From Impatiens glandulifera (Eukaryota > Streptophyta > Magnoliopsida > Ericales > Balsaminaceae), in the NCBI RefSeq assembly GCF_907164915.1, contig NC_061867.1, positions 51,029,852-51,093,851 of the forward strand: DNA of 64,000 nt. Reading direction: 5' to 3'. The notes beneath the pieces were generated by a model. The model saw nothing but the letters and a program-made list of their open reading frames with translations, did no database searches and was not told the DNA's origin. Both the position numbers and the translations under genes were made by a program. This document shows, in pieces, positions 11,448 to 23,250 of this stretch (position 1 is its first letter; every line of letters begins with the position of its first letter).

Positions 11448-12964
11448 TTGATAGAAGTTGAATTGTTGATTCCATAACTCCAATAACTTTCCTATTAATA
11501 AAAGATTTAATCTTTGCGAACTTTTTCATAAACATCCTCACCCTCCTCGCTATTCATTTCCAACAATGAACAATTAAGTTGTTGGGACAAATTGTCACAT
11601 CTGAAATATGTAAAAGAATATAAAGAACATAAAAATTAATCATTTTTTTATTATAATTTGGACTATGCAGATCTTTCAATTATATGAATAGAAATAAGAA
11701 TTCAGGAATAAAATTGAATGGGTTAGTTTCTAGAATAAAATCAAGTTCTTGAGTTTGTTCCACGTTAGAAAAATAGCAAAATGTAGCATGTTTATATATT
11801 CTATCATATTGTTGTAATCTTGTGGATGTGAGTTGATGTTACGTTTGTTTGGTTTTTGATCCGATTGTGTTGTTAATCATTTCTCGAGTCTGGAGATGAA
11901 CATTTTCAGGCGTTGCTTGTTGGTAGAGATTCTTCCGAAACCGGATTGTGTTGTCAATCATTTCTCGAGTTTGGAGATGTACATTTTCCGGCGTTGCTTG
12001 TTGGTAGAGATTCTTCATTATCGTTGGATCTTCTCTAATGAGAGTTTTATTTTTGTAAATGGTTAGGCAATTTAATATCTAGATTTTTGACTTTTAACAT
12101 ATAAATAGAACCAATTTTTGTGAAAGTGATACATAGTATAACACAAAATCTGAAACAACATATTTAAAACCTAGCAAATACCTAGCTTCAATTCTTCATC
12201 TGTCATCTCAACATTTAAGACACCAAGACATTGTCTACATCCCTTCATCGGTAAGTCATTGGAGAAAATAATTTCCAAACATTCACAATTCTTTCCTACT
12301 TTCGATTATAGGTCCGGAATTAATGCAATTTTGCCTCAAATTCCTTGAACTATTTCCTAAACCTCCCTAGAGTTGATTAGAACTTATCTAGACCATTTAA
12401 TCTTAGCCTAGAATAACTTAAGCCTATCCCAATCAAAAATCAACAAGTTCTTCAATTTTTTGAAAATTTCAAATGATCATCAAACTTGGATTGATTTACC
12501 TAGAATTCCTACTAAACAATGTTAAATCATTATAAAATCATTATCAAGCCTCTATTTTTTTTAGCAAGAGCAGATCCATAACAACGACTTAGTGTTTTTA
12601 AAAATTTGATTTCATTTTAAGCTTTTTCGATTTAGGCTAGTTTATCCCCGAGATTTCATCATGCTCCTGGTCTTCTTGTTGTCAAATTGGTATATGAAAT
12701 GAACATTTTGGCACTCTAGCAAATTTTCAACTTTTAATTTCTTTGAAGTTTATGTTGATTTCTTCTATTGATCATCTGGCAAGTTGAAGAAGATGAAACT
12801 AGGAACGCATCGCACCGTTAGTGATGTAGTGTTTAGTTGGAGGTAAGAGCATACCGTTAAATTTTCCATCCGAGGTCGTTTGTTGGTCTTCCACGCGAGT
12901 TGACCAGGCCAGCATCGGGTTGACTCGCCTTCGCCCGTTGACTAGTCTTGCCCATACTTGCTCC
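11448..12964. other. intergenic DNA 3' of subtilase B
   Basis: The first ~70 bases match the 3' UTR of copy C, including AATAAAAGATTTAAT, and similarity ends near 11517. The rest has no gene. A 79-80 bp tandem repeat lies at 11861-12016. A TATA-like ATAAATAGAACC (about 12105) with a CATCGGTAAGT donor-like site (about 12247) could be a decayed promoter or LTR. A GTTGAC-rich GC patch (about 12890-12950) abuts the Gypsy LTR. Confidence 0.45.
11861..12016. repeat. two-copy tandem repeat, 79-80 bp unit
   Basis: Unit 1 (11861-11940) and unit 2 (11941-12016) both read CCG(G)ATTGTGTTGT, ATCATTTCTCGAGT.TGGAG, then GCGTTGCTTGTTGGTAGAGA. They differ at only a handful of positions. No coding frame is seen. 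Confidence 0.8.
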
Positions 12965-15175
12965 CATTTGGTTACGCTCGGGAAAGAGTTTTCGCGCTAT
13001 GTCTTCCGCGCCCGTTGAAACAGTTTTATTTTTAAAGTAAAAGTTTGGCTATCACAAATTTTATTTATAATATTTATTTTCTTTAATAAATAGTTCGGGA
13101 GTCCTAAACAAGGATAAATCTAAATTATGTAAATAATTGTACAAAATTATTTAGAAATGCGTACCTACGATTACAGTTATATAAGATTAAGTACAATACT
13201 TGAAAAATATCAGAAACGTATTAGAATTTAAAATTAAATTCCAAACTAGGCCTTAGTCAAAATATTTGTTTGGAAAATATCCTAAAAATATTTTGAAATC
13301 ATTTTCTGATCTTTTGAGATTATTTGAAAATGGATTGAGTTTCAAAATAACAAAAATAATTTTGAATTTTAAAAAGTGGAACCAAACAGGCCTCTAGGAT
13401 CGGAGACCTAGGTCTTGGGTCCGTTTTACCGGCCTGGGACCGGATGGGCTCGGTTTAGACCGAGGGTGGTCTGGATTGGAGCTCGAGATACTCGATTAGA
13501 GGGCTAGAGGGTTCGGCCTTGAGGTTCGGGAGGCTCAATTCTGAACTCGGATTGCTTGGTCCCAGATCTAGATTTCTCGGTCGTGGGTCTTGGAAGTCTT
13601 GATCCCAGGCCAGACCTCTCAAACCTATGTGAAAATCCTCGATCGGATTTCTCGGTTCTTGCTCAAGAACACCATTTCTTGGTCTCGGTCAGGACCGAGA
13701 ATTGGTATGAAGATTGCAAGTTTGTATCTTTTGAAACATATCATGAAAACATTTATATGGATGTAAGGATCATAATCCATAATCCTAGAATCGATCAATC
13801 GAGCTCTAAGACGATCGATTTCTCAACCCGATTTCTAGGGCAAAATTTGGGAACTTTGATTTATGTCATCTTATGGCCTAATTCTTATTCCAACAACTTT
13901 CAAATGAGGTTTATAGTCGAACACAACCAAAATAAGAACATCAATCAAGCTCTGTAACAAGTTTTAAAACTGAAATTCAAACTCATTTTTTTAAATTTTA
14001 GTTGGATCAAACATGATCGGAATGTTTGTTTTATGATTTGGAAATCATCCCAACATGTTTAAAAACATGTTGGGCAACTAATTGAATCAAAATTCAAGCT
14101 TAAAAGCTCAAGAACATTAAATTTGAAATTTTTAGATTTTCAAATCAAATTTGAGTTTTTTGATTAAGGTTGAATTGATGGAATCTCTTTCGACAGAAAG
14201 TTTATCTAGGATTGATTTCGACTATAGAAAGAACAAAATTGAGCCATAAATAAGATCAGCCTGATCAAACTTGGAAAAATACAATTTGAATCCTAATTTG
14301 AATTACAAATGATCTGGAAGCTTACTAGTGATTAGAGAATACTATAATGATCTATAGGAAGATTTCACGAGCCCTAAATCGAAACTTAAATCACCGGAAC
14401 GATTTCTTCAAAAATAAAGTCATCAGAGTTCTTTGAAATTCTTTAAGAAGGATGTAATATTGGTATTATGTTCAATGGATTTGAAGAAGAATACATATAG
14501 ACTATTTATACTTGAGCTGGGTCGATTTCATAGTCGAATTCAACTTCGATTTTTCTTATGAAGTTCTTCTTCTCCGTTTCTATTTCATCCTTGGAAGCCT
14601 AGTTCTAGGATAAGTATTGAATTCAAGCCTTAGGATAATGATGGCAAGGAAGAGACGTGCATGTTGGTGAAAGAATGGAGGGATAAGATTGAGAAACAAA
14701 GGAGATATGATTTTAAGAAGGATAGTTGGCGTCGATCGCGAGCCTTCGGTGTTAATCATGTCGATCGGAAAAGACGAACAAAATAACGTTGTTTCATTTA
14801 ATATGAAACGCACCGTTGCATTCCATTGGCGGTCCGTTAGTGATCGAGCATTTGGGCTAACGGGGTTAGCGTCCCATTTATTGATCCGGTGTGACCCGGG
14901 CGTGCTTCCTTGGTTACAACCGGATGCGTGGAACGTCCTGGTGTATTGGATGAAGCCCAGTCGTTCTGGTCGGTCATCTGATGGCTACGGATCCTATTGC
15001 AAAGTTTAAACATAATTTATGTCACATAGGATTATCAGTTTATATTTTTAATAAAAGAGTTATTTGAAATCGAATTTTCACCATTTTTGTGTTTTTCTTC
15101 ACCAATTTAATATAGAAAAATATTTTTGACAACATAATAAAAATTATGTTTACTTATTTTATTTTTGGGTATTTT
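12965..15175 (-). repeat. 3' LTR of the Gypsy element (truncated at both ends)
   Basis: It aligns with 29733-31912, for example TTTTTAAAGTAAAAGT, GGCCT..GGATCGGAG and TTAATATGAAACGC. Relative to the other LTR it lacks about 400 bases on its left, including the expected TG terminus. It carries about 150 extra bases near 14510-14670 and lacks about 110 bases of the CTCGGTC repeats. Similarity ends near 15170, where the Copia-associated region begins. Open stretches inside it (13556-13957, 14689-15009) are LTR sequence and I do not consider them genes. Confidence 0.8.
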
Positions 15176-15631
15176 CGACATTTGTACCATAATGTATAAT
15201 AAGTTGAAGGATAAAACATTGATGACAACAAATGATTGGAATGAATCATAACAATGATTTATAGGTCGGATTGCCACACGATCATTCATGATCGAATCTT
15301 GTTAGGATAGACTATCACAATAGTCTTATGATGCTGGGGAGTAGTCTTATCCACTACATGTAAGACTTTTTTAGATATCTATCAACAAATAGGATCCTCC
15401 TGGGGAATAATGACAATAATCACATTATGTCCATCAAAAGATGGAATTTGTCGTTGGAGATTAGTCATAATAATGACTTCAATGGATGTCTATAATAAGA
15501 TAGGACTTACTTTGGAGAATGGTGATAACAATCATTGTGAGGGAATAAGTTATGATAATGACCTATATTGATGCCTATTAAAATAGAGCTTTATGAGTCA
15601 TAATAATTACCTATGGTTCATATCAACATAT
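15176..15631. other. unassigned stretch before the nested Copia gag
   Basis: This AT-rich DNA lies between the Gypsy LTR and the Copia gag. It contains degenerate ~60-bp phrases (TGGGGA.TAATGACAATAATC, TGGAGATTAGTCATAATAATG, TGGAGAATGGTGATAACAATC) between about 15330 and 15570, perhaps the Copia leader. It shows no similarity to the Copia 3' LTR and no TGGTATCAGAGC primer site, so the 5' LTR seems to be missing. Confidence 0.45.
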
Positions 15632-18600
15632 ATGGCTTTGGAGAGGTCTTATACAAAGTAACATTCATAGCTGGTTGGATTCGATGAGACAGATTATACC
15701 TTCTGGAGAATGCAGATTGAAGATTATTTATATGGAAAGAAGTTTCATGTTCCTTTGAGTGAGAAACCAGATAAGATGGATGAAGCTGAATGAAAAATCC
15801 TTGATAGACAAGTTTTGGGAGTTGTCCGATTGATACTAGCCAAAATGGTTGCTCACAATGTAGCAAAGGAGAAGACCACCATGGGTCTAATGAAAGCTCT
15901 TTCTGATATGTATGAGAAACTACATGCTAACAATAAAGTACACTTAATGAAAAGACTTTTTTACTTAAGAATGGTTTATGGTACTACTGCCACTACTCAT
16001 TTGAATGAATTCAATACAATTGTGAATCAATTGCTATTTGTTGAGATTGATTTTGGAGATGAAGTTAGTGCCCTGATTTTGTTAGCATCACTATCAAATA
16101 ATTGGGAACCTATGAAGGCAACAATTAGTAATTCATTTGGAAATGCTAAACTGAAATTTGTTGAAGTTAGAGATCGTATTCTTGTTGAAGAGGTTCGTAA
16201 AATTGATTCTGGTGAAAGGTTCAAAGGTTCGGCTCTAAATGTGGAAAATAGGGGAAGAAGTAATGATAGAAATTTCAACCGAGGTAAGAGCAGATCTATG
16301 TCGAGAAGTAGGAGGAGTCAGTCCATGTCTGGGCGGACATTTGAGTGCTGGAATTGTAGTAAACAGGGTCATTTGAAGAGGAACTGCAAAGCACTGAAGA
16401 GAAACAGTGATGATAAAAATGATACAGCCAACATTGTTACAGAAATTGTCATTGATGCATTACTTCTATCTGTTGATAGCCCGATAGATTCATGAGTTTT
16501 GGACTCGGGAGCGTCTTTCCACACTACTGCCCACAAAGAATTAATGGAGAATTATGTGGTTGGAAACTATGGAAAATTTTATCTTGCAGATGATGAGCCA
16601 CTAGATATTGTTGGCATGGGGGACATCAAATTTAAGATGTCAAATGGTTCTGTTTGGAAGATTAATAAGGTGAGACACATTCTAGGTTTAATGCGCAATC
16701 TGATCTATGTTACACAACTTGATGAAGAAGGTCTCAATTTTATTTGTGAAAATGGTGCGTGGAAGGTGACTAAAGGAGCAATAGTTGTTTCTCGAGTCAC
16801 AAAACTGGAACATTATACACGACTTTAACTTATAGAGAAACAGTTGTTGTTGTAGTTGATGACTCAAAGAATGGTGAGCTGTGACATTGCAGGTTGGGCC
16901 ATATGAGCGAAAAAAGGATGAAAATTATTTTGAAGAATGGACAGATTCCAAAACTGAAGTCTGTTGAACATTAGTTATGTGAAAACTACATTCTTGGAAA
17001 ACAGAAACGGGTGATATTCTTAAAGATTGGAAAAAAGCTCAAGAAAAAAGGCTAGAGTTGGTACACATTGATGTGTGAGGACCTGCACCTGTTTCTTTTA
17101 TTGACGGATCATACTACTATGTGACTTTTATAGATGATTCAACAAGAAAAGTATGAGTTTACTTTATGAAGCACGAGTTTGAAGTATTTGTTATTTTCAA
17201 GAAGTGGAAGACTTTTGTTGAAAATGAAACAAATTAGAAGGTTAAATGCTTGAGATCCGACAACGAAGGAGAGTACATTAGTTCAGATTTCAAAGAATAT
17301 TGTGATATAAATGAGATTAATATGGTGAAGACTATTCCTCGAATACCTCAAAAGAATGGAGTAGCTGAACGGATGAATCGAACATTGAACGAACGTGCTA
17401 AGATCATGAGATTACATGCAGGGCTCCCTAAAACCTTCTTGGAAGAAGTTATCAATACTGCTTACTTGATAAACATGGTACCCTTTGTTCCTCTTGAATT
17501 CAGAATACCTGAAGAAGTCTGGAGCAATAAAAAGATAAACTTTTCTTATTTGAAAGTGTTTGATTGTTTATCATATGTTCATATTAATGAATGTGATAGG
17601 AGCAAACTTGATCCAAAGTCTAATAAATATTTTTTATTGGTTATGGTGATATCGAGATTGGTTATCGTTTCTAGGATAATCAAAATCGGAAGATCATTCA
17701 TAGCAGAAATATTATCTTCAATGAACAGGTTCTCTACAAAGATTGTATTGGGAAGACATCAGATGGTGAATCCAAGTTGAAAGAGACTAGTATGGTCAAT
17801 TTGAGAGAATTTGCAGCTGAATATATACCGACTGTCGAAGAAGACCAGTGTGTTGTTGAAGATGAAATCGTTGAGAATGTGGCCCTAGAGGCAAATTAGC
17901 AAACACCGGTTATATAGTTGAGAAGATCATTAAGGATTCGAAAACCAGTCGAGAGGTGGTCTCCATCTATGAATTATATATTGTTGATAGATATTGGTGA
18001 ACCTGAATGCTATGAAGAAGCAATACAATCTGATGAATCGGTTAAGTGGGAGTCTACGATGAAAGATGAGATGGACTCTTTGATGTTGAATCAGAATTGG
18101 GAGCTCACCGAGTTACCAAAGGGAAAGAAAGAAATTCACAACAAATGGATCTTCAAGATTAAAGAAGAACATTATAATATCATGAGGTACAATGCAATAT
18201 TGGTTGTGAAAGGATTTCAACAGAAAGAATGTATTGACTACAATGAGATCTTATCTCCAATAGTTAAATTGATGACAATCAGAACTATTTTGAGTTTGGT
18301 TGTGAAAGAAGACCTTCATCTTCAACAAATGAATGTCAAAATTGCTTTTCTTCATGGTGATTTAGATGAAGAGATTTACATGCGACAACCAGAAGGATTT
18401 GAAATAAAAAAAAAGATGAGGTTGTGTGTAAGCTTTAAAAATGCCTGTATGGTTTGAAACATGCTCTAAGGCAATGGTACAAAAAAATTGATAGCTTCAT
18501 GAAAAATAACAATTTTCCGAGGTGTGAAGTTGATCATTGCTGCTATATTAAGAGGTTTGATAAATTGTACATTATTATACTCCTCTAAGTTGATGACATG

Positions 18601-19600
18601 TTGATTGATGGAGCAAGTTTGTATGAGATTAACAAGCTCAAGAAATAGTTGTCTGAAAAGTTTGTAATAAAGGATTTGGGTGCTGCAAAACAAATCATTG
18701 GGATGAGAATTTTCAGGGAGGGAGAAGTTCTCAAGCTTTCACAAGAAGAATATGTGAAGAAATTTCTTAGCAGGTTTAACTTGTATGATACAAACCAGAC
18801 ACTACCCCCTTAGCTTTTCACTTCAGACTATCTAAAGATCAGTCTCCTTCAATAGAGGAGGAGAAAAATTACATGGCCATTGTTTCGTATGCCTCTGTCA
18901 TTGGTTGTATTATGTATGCGATGGTTTGTACAAGACCAGACATAACACATATAGTGGGAGTTATTAGCAGATTCATGAACAACCCGGGTAGACAACATTA
19001 GGAAGCAGTAAAGTGGATACTATGATACTTAAGAGTAAGTACGAGTCTCGCTTTGTGTTTTCGAATGTCAAATATGAGTTTTGAAGGATATGTTGATGCT
19101 GACAATGGTGGTGATGTTAACAGTAAGAAGAGCACAACATGGTACATTTATACTCTGGGAGGTACTATAATTAATTGGGTTTCAAAATTGCAGAAAATTG
19201 TTGCTCTTTCTAGTTGTGAGGCAGATAATGTTGTTGTGACAAAAGCTGCTAAGGAGATGATGTGGTTACAACCCATTTTGCGAGAATTGGGTCAAGACTA
19301 CAAGGGAAGTGTGTTGCGATGCGACAGTTAGAGTGTCATTAATCTGGCAAAAAAAACAGTTTATCATGGAAGGACAAAACATATACATGTTCGTTATCAT
19401 TTCAACCGGTTAGCTTTGGAAATGGAGTATTAGCTCTTGAGAAAATTCACGGGAATGAGAATCTACCTGATATGCTAACGAAAGTTGTGACAAATGAGAA
19501 ACTGAAGTTGTGTGCAACTTTAGTCGGTCTTCTTCATTATGACACCGGATGGAAAACCGCTACCGATCTAGAGATGATGAAGTTAGTCTCCAAGTGGAAT
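15632..19600 (+). pseudogene. Copia (TNT1-94-like) gag-pol polyprotein remnant, nested
   Basis: Gag begins at ATG 15632 and passes through FDETDYTFWRMQIEDYLYG (about 15680). A CCHC zinc knuckle follows (CWNCSKQGHLKRNC, about 16347-16388). The protease motif is LDSGASFHTT (about 16500). Next come a GAG-pre-integrase motif, the integrase core (LRSDNEGEYIS, PQKNGVAERMNRT), RT (VKIAFLHGDLDEEIYM; VDDM near 18590) and RNase H (GYVDADNGGDVN, IVALSSCEAD). At least a dozen in-frame stops and several frameshifts break it, most stops being TGG-to-TGA or CAG-to-TAG type. RT has TAA in place of the Tyr codon before VDD. It is non-functional. Confidence 0.88.
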
Positions 19601-19601
19601 T

Positions 19602-19969
19602 TGTTGATTTATGGAGCATACACTTATAATAAACTCTACAATTGTCAATTAGAGTTTATTAGGTTTGTATTTGGTTTTGGGCTTGGGCCTGATCAAGAGT
19701 TATTTAGGTTTTATTACCTGAATGTTTACCTTATAAATATGTGATTATTTAGGGTTTACAAAAGTTAGTCAGAATTCTAGAGAGATAAAGTGTGAGGCAA
19801 AAACTTTGTATACATTCTTCTTCTTCATAGTGAAATCTGGTGACGGCTTAAGTAGACGTAGCTCAATTTGAGTGAACCACTATAAATTTGTGTCTTCTTG
19901 TGTTCTTCTTTCTCGCGTTTTTACAAATTATTTCAAGTAGGCCGAATTTGGAAGATACAAATCCTAACA
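19602..19969 (+). repeat. 3' LTR of the nested Copia
   Basis: The sequence AGTCTCCAAGTGGAATT, a decayed polypurine-tract context typical of Copia elements, directly precedes TGTTGATTTATGG. The LTR runs to ATCCTAACA and contains a TATA-like CTTATAAATATG. No matching 5' LTR was found, and no target duplication is visible, so the element is 5'-truncated or rearranged. Confidence 0.6.
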
Positions 19970-20046
19970 CGCAGTTATACAAAACTAGAGGTTAATTATT
20001 CCATTAGAGGTTGGGGACTAAACCCGTTTTTAATCCCAATAGGGAT

Positions 20047-20156
20047 GGATCAGAGTCGTCATAGTCCTGTTAAGGGTGGATTGTGAGTCGTCATAGTCTT
20101 GTTAAGGCTGGATTGTGAGCCTTCAAGTCCTGGTAAGGCTGGATTATGAGCCGTCA
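20047..20156. repeat. tandem repeat, about 31-32 bp unit, 3.5 copies
   Basis: Units begin at 20047, 20078, 20110 and 20141. Each follows GGATTGTGAGTCGTCATAG with a (CC/CT)TGTTAAGG tail. The array lies between the Gypsy integrase end and the nested Copia, in the non-coding 3' part of the Gypsy element. Confidence 0.75.
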
Positions 20157-20199
20157 TTTGTAGGTGTTGATATTACACATAATATCGTTTTAATGCGTC

Positions 20200-23100
20200 T
20201 AAATTGCTTGGAGCAATAAACTCTTCACCTTCAACTATAGATAGGCGAATTGCACATACAGAGAGAATTTTCTTAAGTAAGAAGGGTCCTTCCCATCGTG
20301 GTTAGAACTTGCCCATTGAGTCTAATAGTTCTCGGGTTCGTGAGCACCAAGTCACCTTCTTTTAGGGTTTTGGGCTTGACCTTTCTAATAAAAGTATCAG
20401 CCATTTATTTCTGGTAAACCTGAGTTTTGTATGACGCATCCAACCTATGGTCTTCCAATAATATCAAATGGTAATATCGAGATTTTACCCAGTCTTCTTC
20501 AATGACTTGGGATTCCAGAAGGATTCTCAATGTAGGGGTTTCAATCTCGATAGGTTGTACGACATCCATACCATATACTAGAGAATAAGGAGTTTCGTTT
20601 ATTGATGTCCGAGCAGTCGTACGATATCCCCACAAGGCAAACGACAACTTCTCATGTCAATCCTTGTATGTGCCGATCATCTTTTTGATTATCCAAATAA
20701 CATTCTTGTTAGTTGCTTCGACTGCGCCATTAGTTTAGGGTCGATAAGACGATGATTTGTGGTGCTCAATTTTAAACTCTTTGAGCAAGGATAAAACATT
20801 TTTCATAGAAGTGTTTTCCGTTATCTGAAATAATGGCATGAAGTATCCCGTATCTGGCGATGATATTGATTCAGATGAACTTTTCCACTTGAGTAGATTT
20901 CAGAATCTTATAAGACGCTGCCTCAACCCATTTAGAGAAATATTCTATACATACAATTATGAACTCATGTCCATTTGATGCATGGGATAAAATTTTTCAA
21001 TGACATCAATTCCCCATGTAGAAAATGGTCATGGGGATGTCATACTATATAGTAAAAATTCCGGGGTGTGTTTTAGGTCAGCATAGATTTGACATTGGTG
21101 AAAACTTTTTATATATCTAACACATTCTTGTTCCATATTTTTCCAATAATACCTAAGACGGAGTATTTTCTTGGCAGGAGCTAGTCCATTCATATTTGGA
21201 CCACATACTCCTACGTGTACTTCCTCTATGATCCATCGTGCTTCGGGACCATCGACGCAGAGAATGTTTTGACTATCAAAAGATAGTATATATAGCTTGT
21301 TAGCTATCCAAGCATAGTTAGTGGAATTAGTGTAGGGCTATTTGTTCCGTAGCTCGGAAATGAGACGAATATTCTCCATACTTAATGTATATTTGAAGAA
21401 TATCGAACTATGGTTTGGTGAGCACTTGAATAGAGGCTATCACTTCAATTTTGAATTTGGGCTTCTGCTTCTGCCAGATTTTCAGAGGTTTGACCTTAAT
21501 TCCAAAAGGAATTTGGGTCATGACTACTAGCGTAGCCAAAGAATCGACAAAGTAATTTTGGCTTCTTGGTGCGTGAACAAAAGACATGTGATCGAACTTG
21601 TCGATAAAATAGAGTAAACATGTATGATAGGGTTTAATATTTTCCCCTCGAACTTGCCATATTCTGTTGACCTGGGATATAACCAAGTTAAAGCCGCCAA
21701 CTACGTCTAATTTTATAGCTCCTCATTTATATGCAATTTTGAGACCTGAGTGGCATGGACTCATACTCGACCTCGTTGTTGGTTACAGAATATTCTAATT
21801 TAATAGAGATGGGGTTATACGTTCCCATGTAATATATAAAGAGAATTCCAATTCTATAGTCATGCTTGGATGAAGCTCATCAAACATTAACTTCTACGTG
21901 TCTTAAGTGACAGTCATTATGTAGTAATCCGGAAAGTCGAGTTCATATGAAGGCTCGATCGTGATGGGTTGATTGGCTAGGAAGTCCGCAACAATGCTTC
22001 CTTTAAAAGATTTATAAACCTTATATGTAATATCGTATTTAGAAATCATCATCATCCATTTAGCGAGTATGAGCAATAACAACATTCGTTGAAACAAATA
22101 ATGGAGTGGATCCAACCTGGATACCAACTTGATAGGGTGGGCTGGCATACAATGTCTTAGTCTTTTGATGACCCATGCAAGTGCCTAACATACTTTTTAG
22201 GTGCCGAATAGTTTAATTCACATACAGTCATTCTCTTGCTCAAATAGTAAACGGCGATCTCGAGTTTATTCTCATTTTCTTGAGCTAACAGGTTGTCCAT
22301 AGCCGAGTTCGTTACTGTGAGGTAGAGAATTAAGGGAATGTCGGGACTTGGTGACATAAGGACTAGTGGTGACTTGAGATAGTACTTGATTTTGTCAAAC
22401 ACTTGTTGACAAGTTTCTTTCCACTGAAATTTCTTATCCATTTTTAATAACTTGAAGAGGGGATAGCATGTGAGAGTTAGTTAGCTAATGAACCGACTAA
22501 TGAACTAAATTTTGTCGAGGAAGCCCCAAACTTCTCTTTCATTTCGAGGGGTAGGTATAGCCATAATTGCCTCGATTTTAGAGGGGTCAACTTTTAATTC
22601 CTCTTTCGATAATAAAAAAGCCTAGCATTTTACAAGTAGTGACTCCGAACGCATACTTTTTCGGGTTTAATCGAGGCCTATAATTTCTAATTCTTTGCAA
22701 GAATTTGTCCAAGTTGGGAATGTATCTCTGTCGTTCTTTAGATTCCGCGAATATGTTGTCTATATAGACTTCCACTTTCTTGTGGATCATGTCGTGCAAG
22801 ATCATAGTTATTGTTCCTTGGTAAGTAGCCCCGACGTTTTTAAGACCGAATGGCGTGACCGTGAAATAGAACGTGTCTACTTCTTTTATAAATGTGTTTT
22901 TTTATGTGTATTCTTTAGTGATTAGGATCTGGTTATTTCCAAAAATTCCATCCATGAAAGACAATAATTGATTTCCAGTGGCATGATCGACTAGAACGTC
23001 GATATGAGGTAAAGAAAAGTTATCATTAGGGCTGACTTTGTTCATATCGCGGTAGTCTACACACACGTGCATTCTTACGTCTTTCTTTAAGATAATAACC

Positions 23101-23250
23101 ACATTGGCTATCCATGTGGGGTAGTCCATAGTTTCAAGGAATCTTGCTTCCAATTGTTTTTGAACTTCTTCTTTTATTTTGGCTACAACCTCGGTTTTCA
23201 TTCGTCTTAACTTTTGTTTGATAGGTTTAGCCTTTAGATAGAGGGGAATG
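20200..23250 (-). pseudogene. Gypsy (Tat-type) pol: RT, RNase H, archaeal-like RNase H, integrase
   Basis: Read from right to left, RT covers about 23201-22587 (VCVDYRDMNKVSPNDNFSLP, LLSFMDG). The active-site box reads YIDN where YVDD is expected, so the second catalytic Asp is replaced by Asn. RNase H and its connection cover about 22441-21903 (KSPLVLMSP, IAVYYLSKRM, FKGSIVADFLANQP). A second RNase H of the Tat-specific type is at about 21686-21408 (MSFVHAPRSQNYFVDSLATL). Integrase covers about 21250-20405: a zinc-binding remnant (EVHVGVCGPNMNG, SFHQCQ) with one His replaced, and the C-terminal FALWGYRTTARTS.NETPYS. Numerous stops and frameshifts are present. This would have been the replication and integration enzyme of the element; it is now dead. 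Confidence 0.85.

Noticed and set aside
13556..13957. 133-codon open frame in the Gypsy LTR
   Set aside because: Lies wholly in LTR sequence, is not preserved in the partner LTR, and has no motif.
14689..15009. 106-codon open frame with a partner at 31426-31611
   Set aside because: The pair exists because the two are LTR copies, and the partner is truncated; not evidence of a gene.
15300..15310. TGTTAGGAT as the 5' start of the nested Copia, mirroring ATCCTAACA at 19961-19969
   Set aside because: The following sequence does not match the 3' LTR (which starts TGTTGATTTATGG), and no target duplication is present, so the match of ends may be chance.
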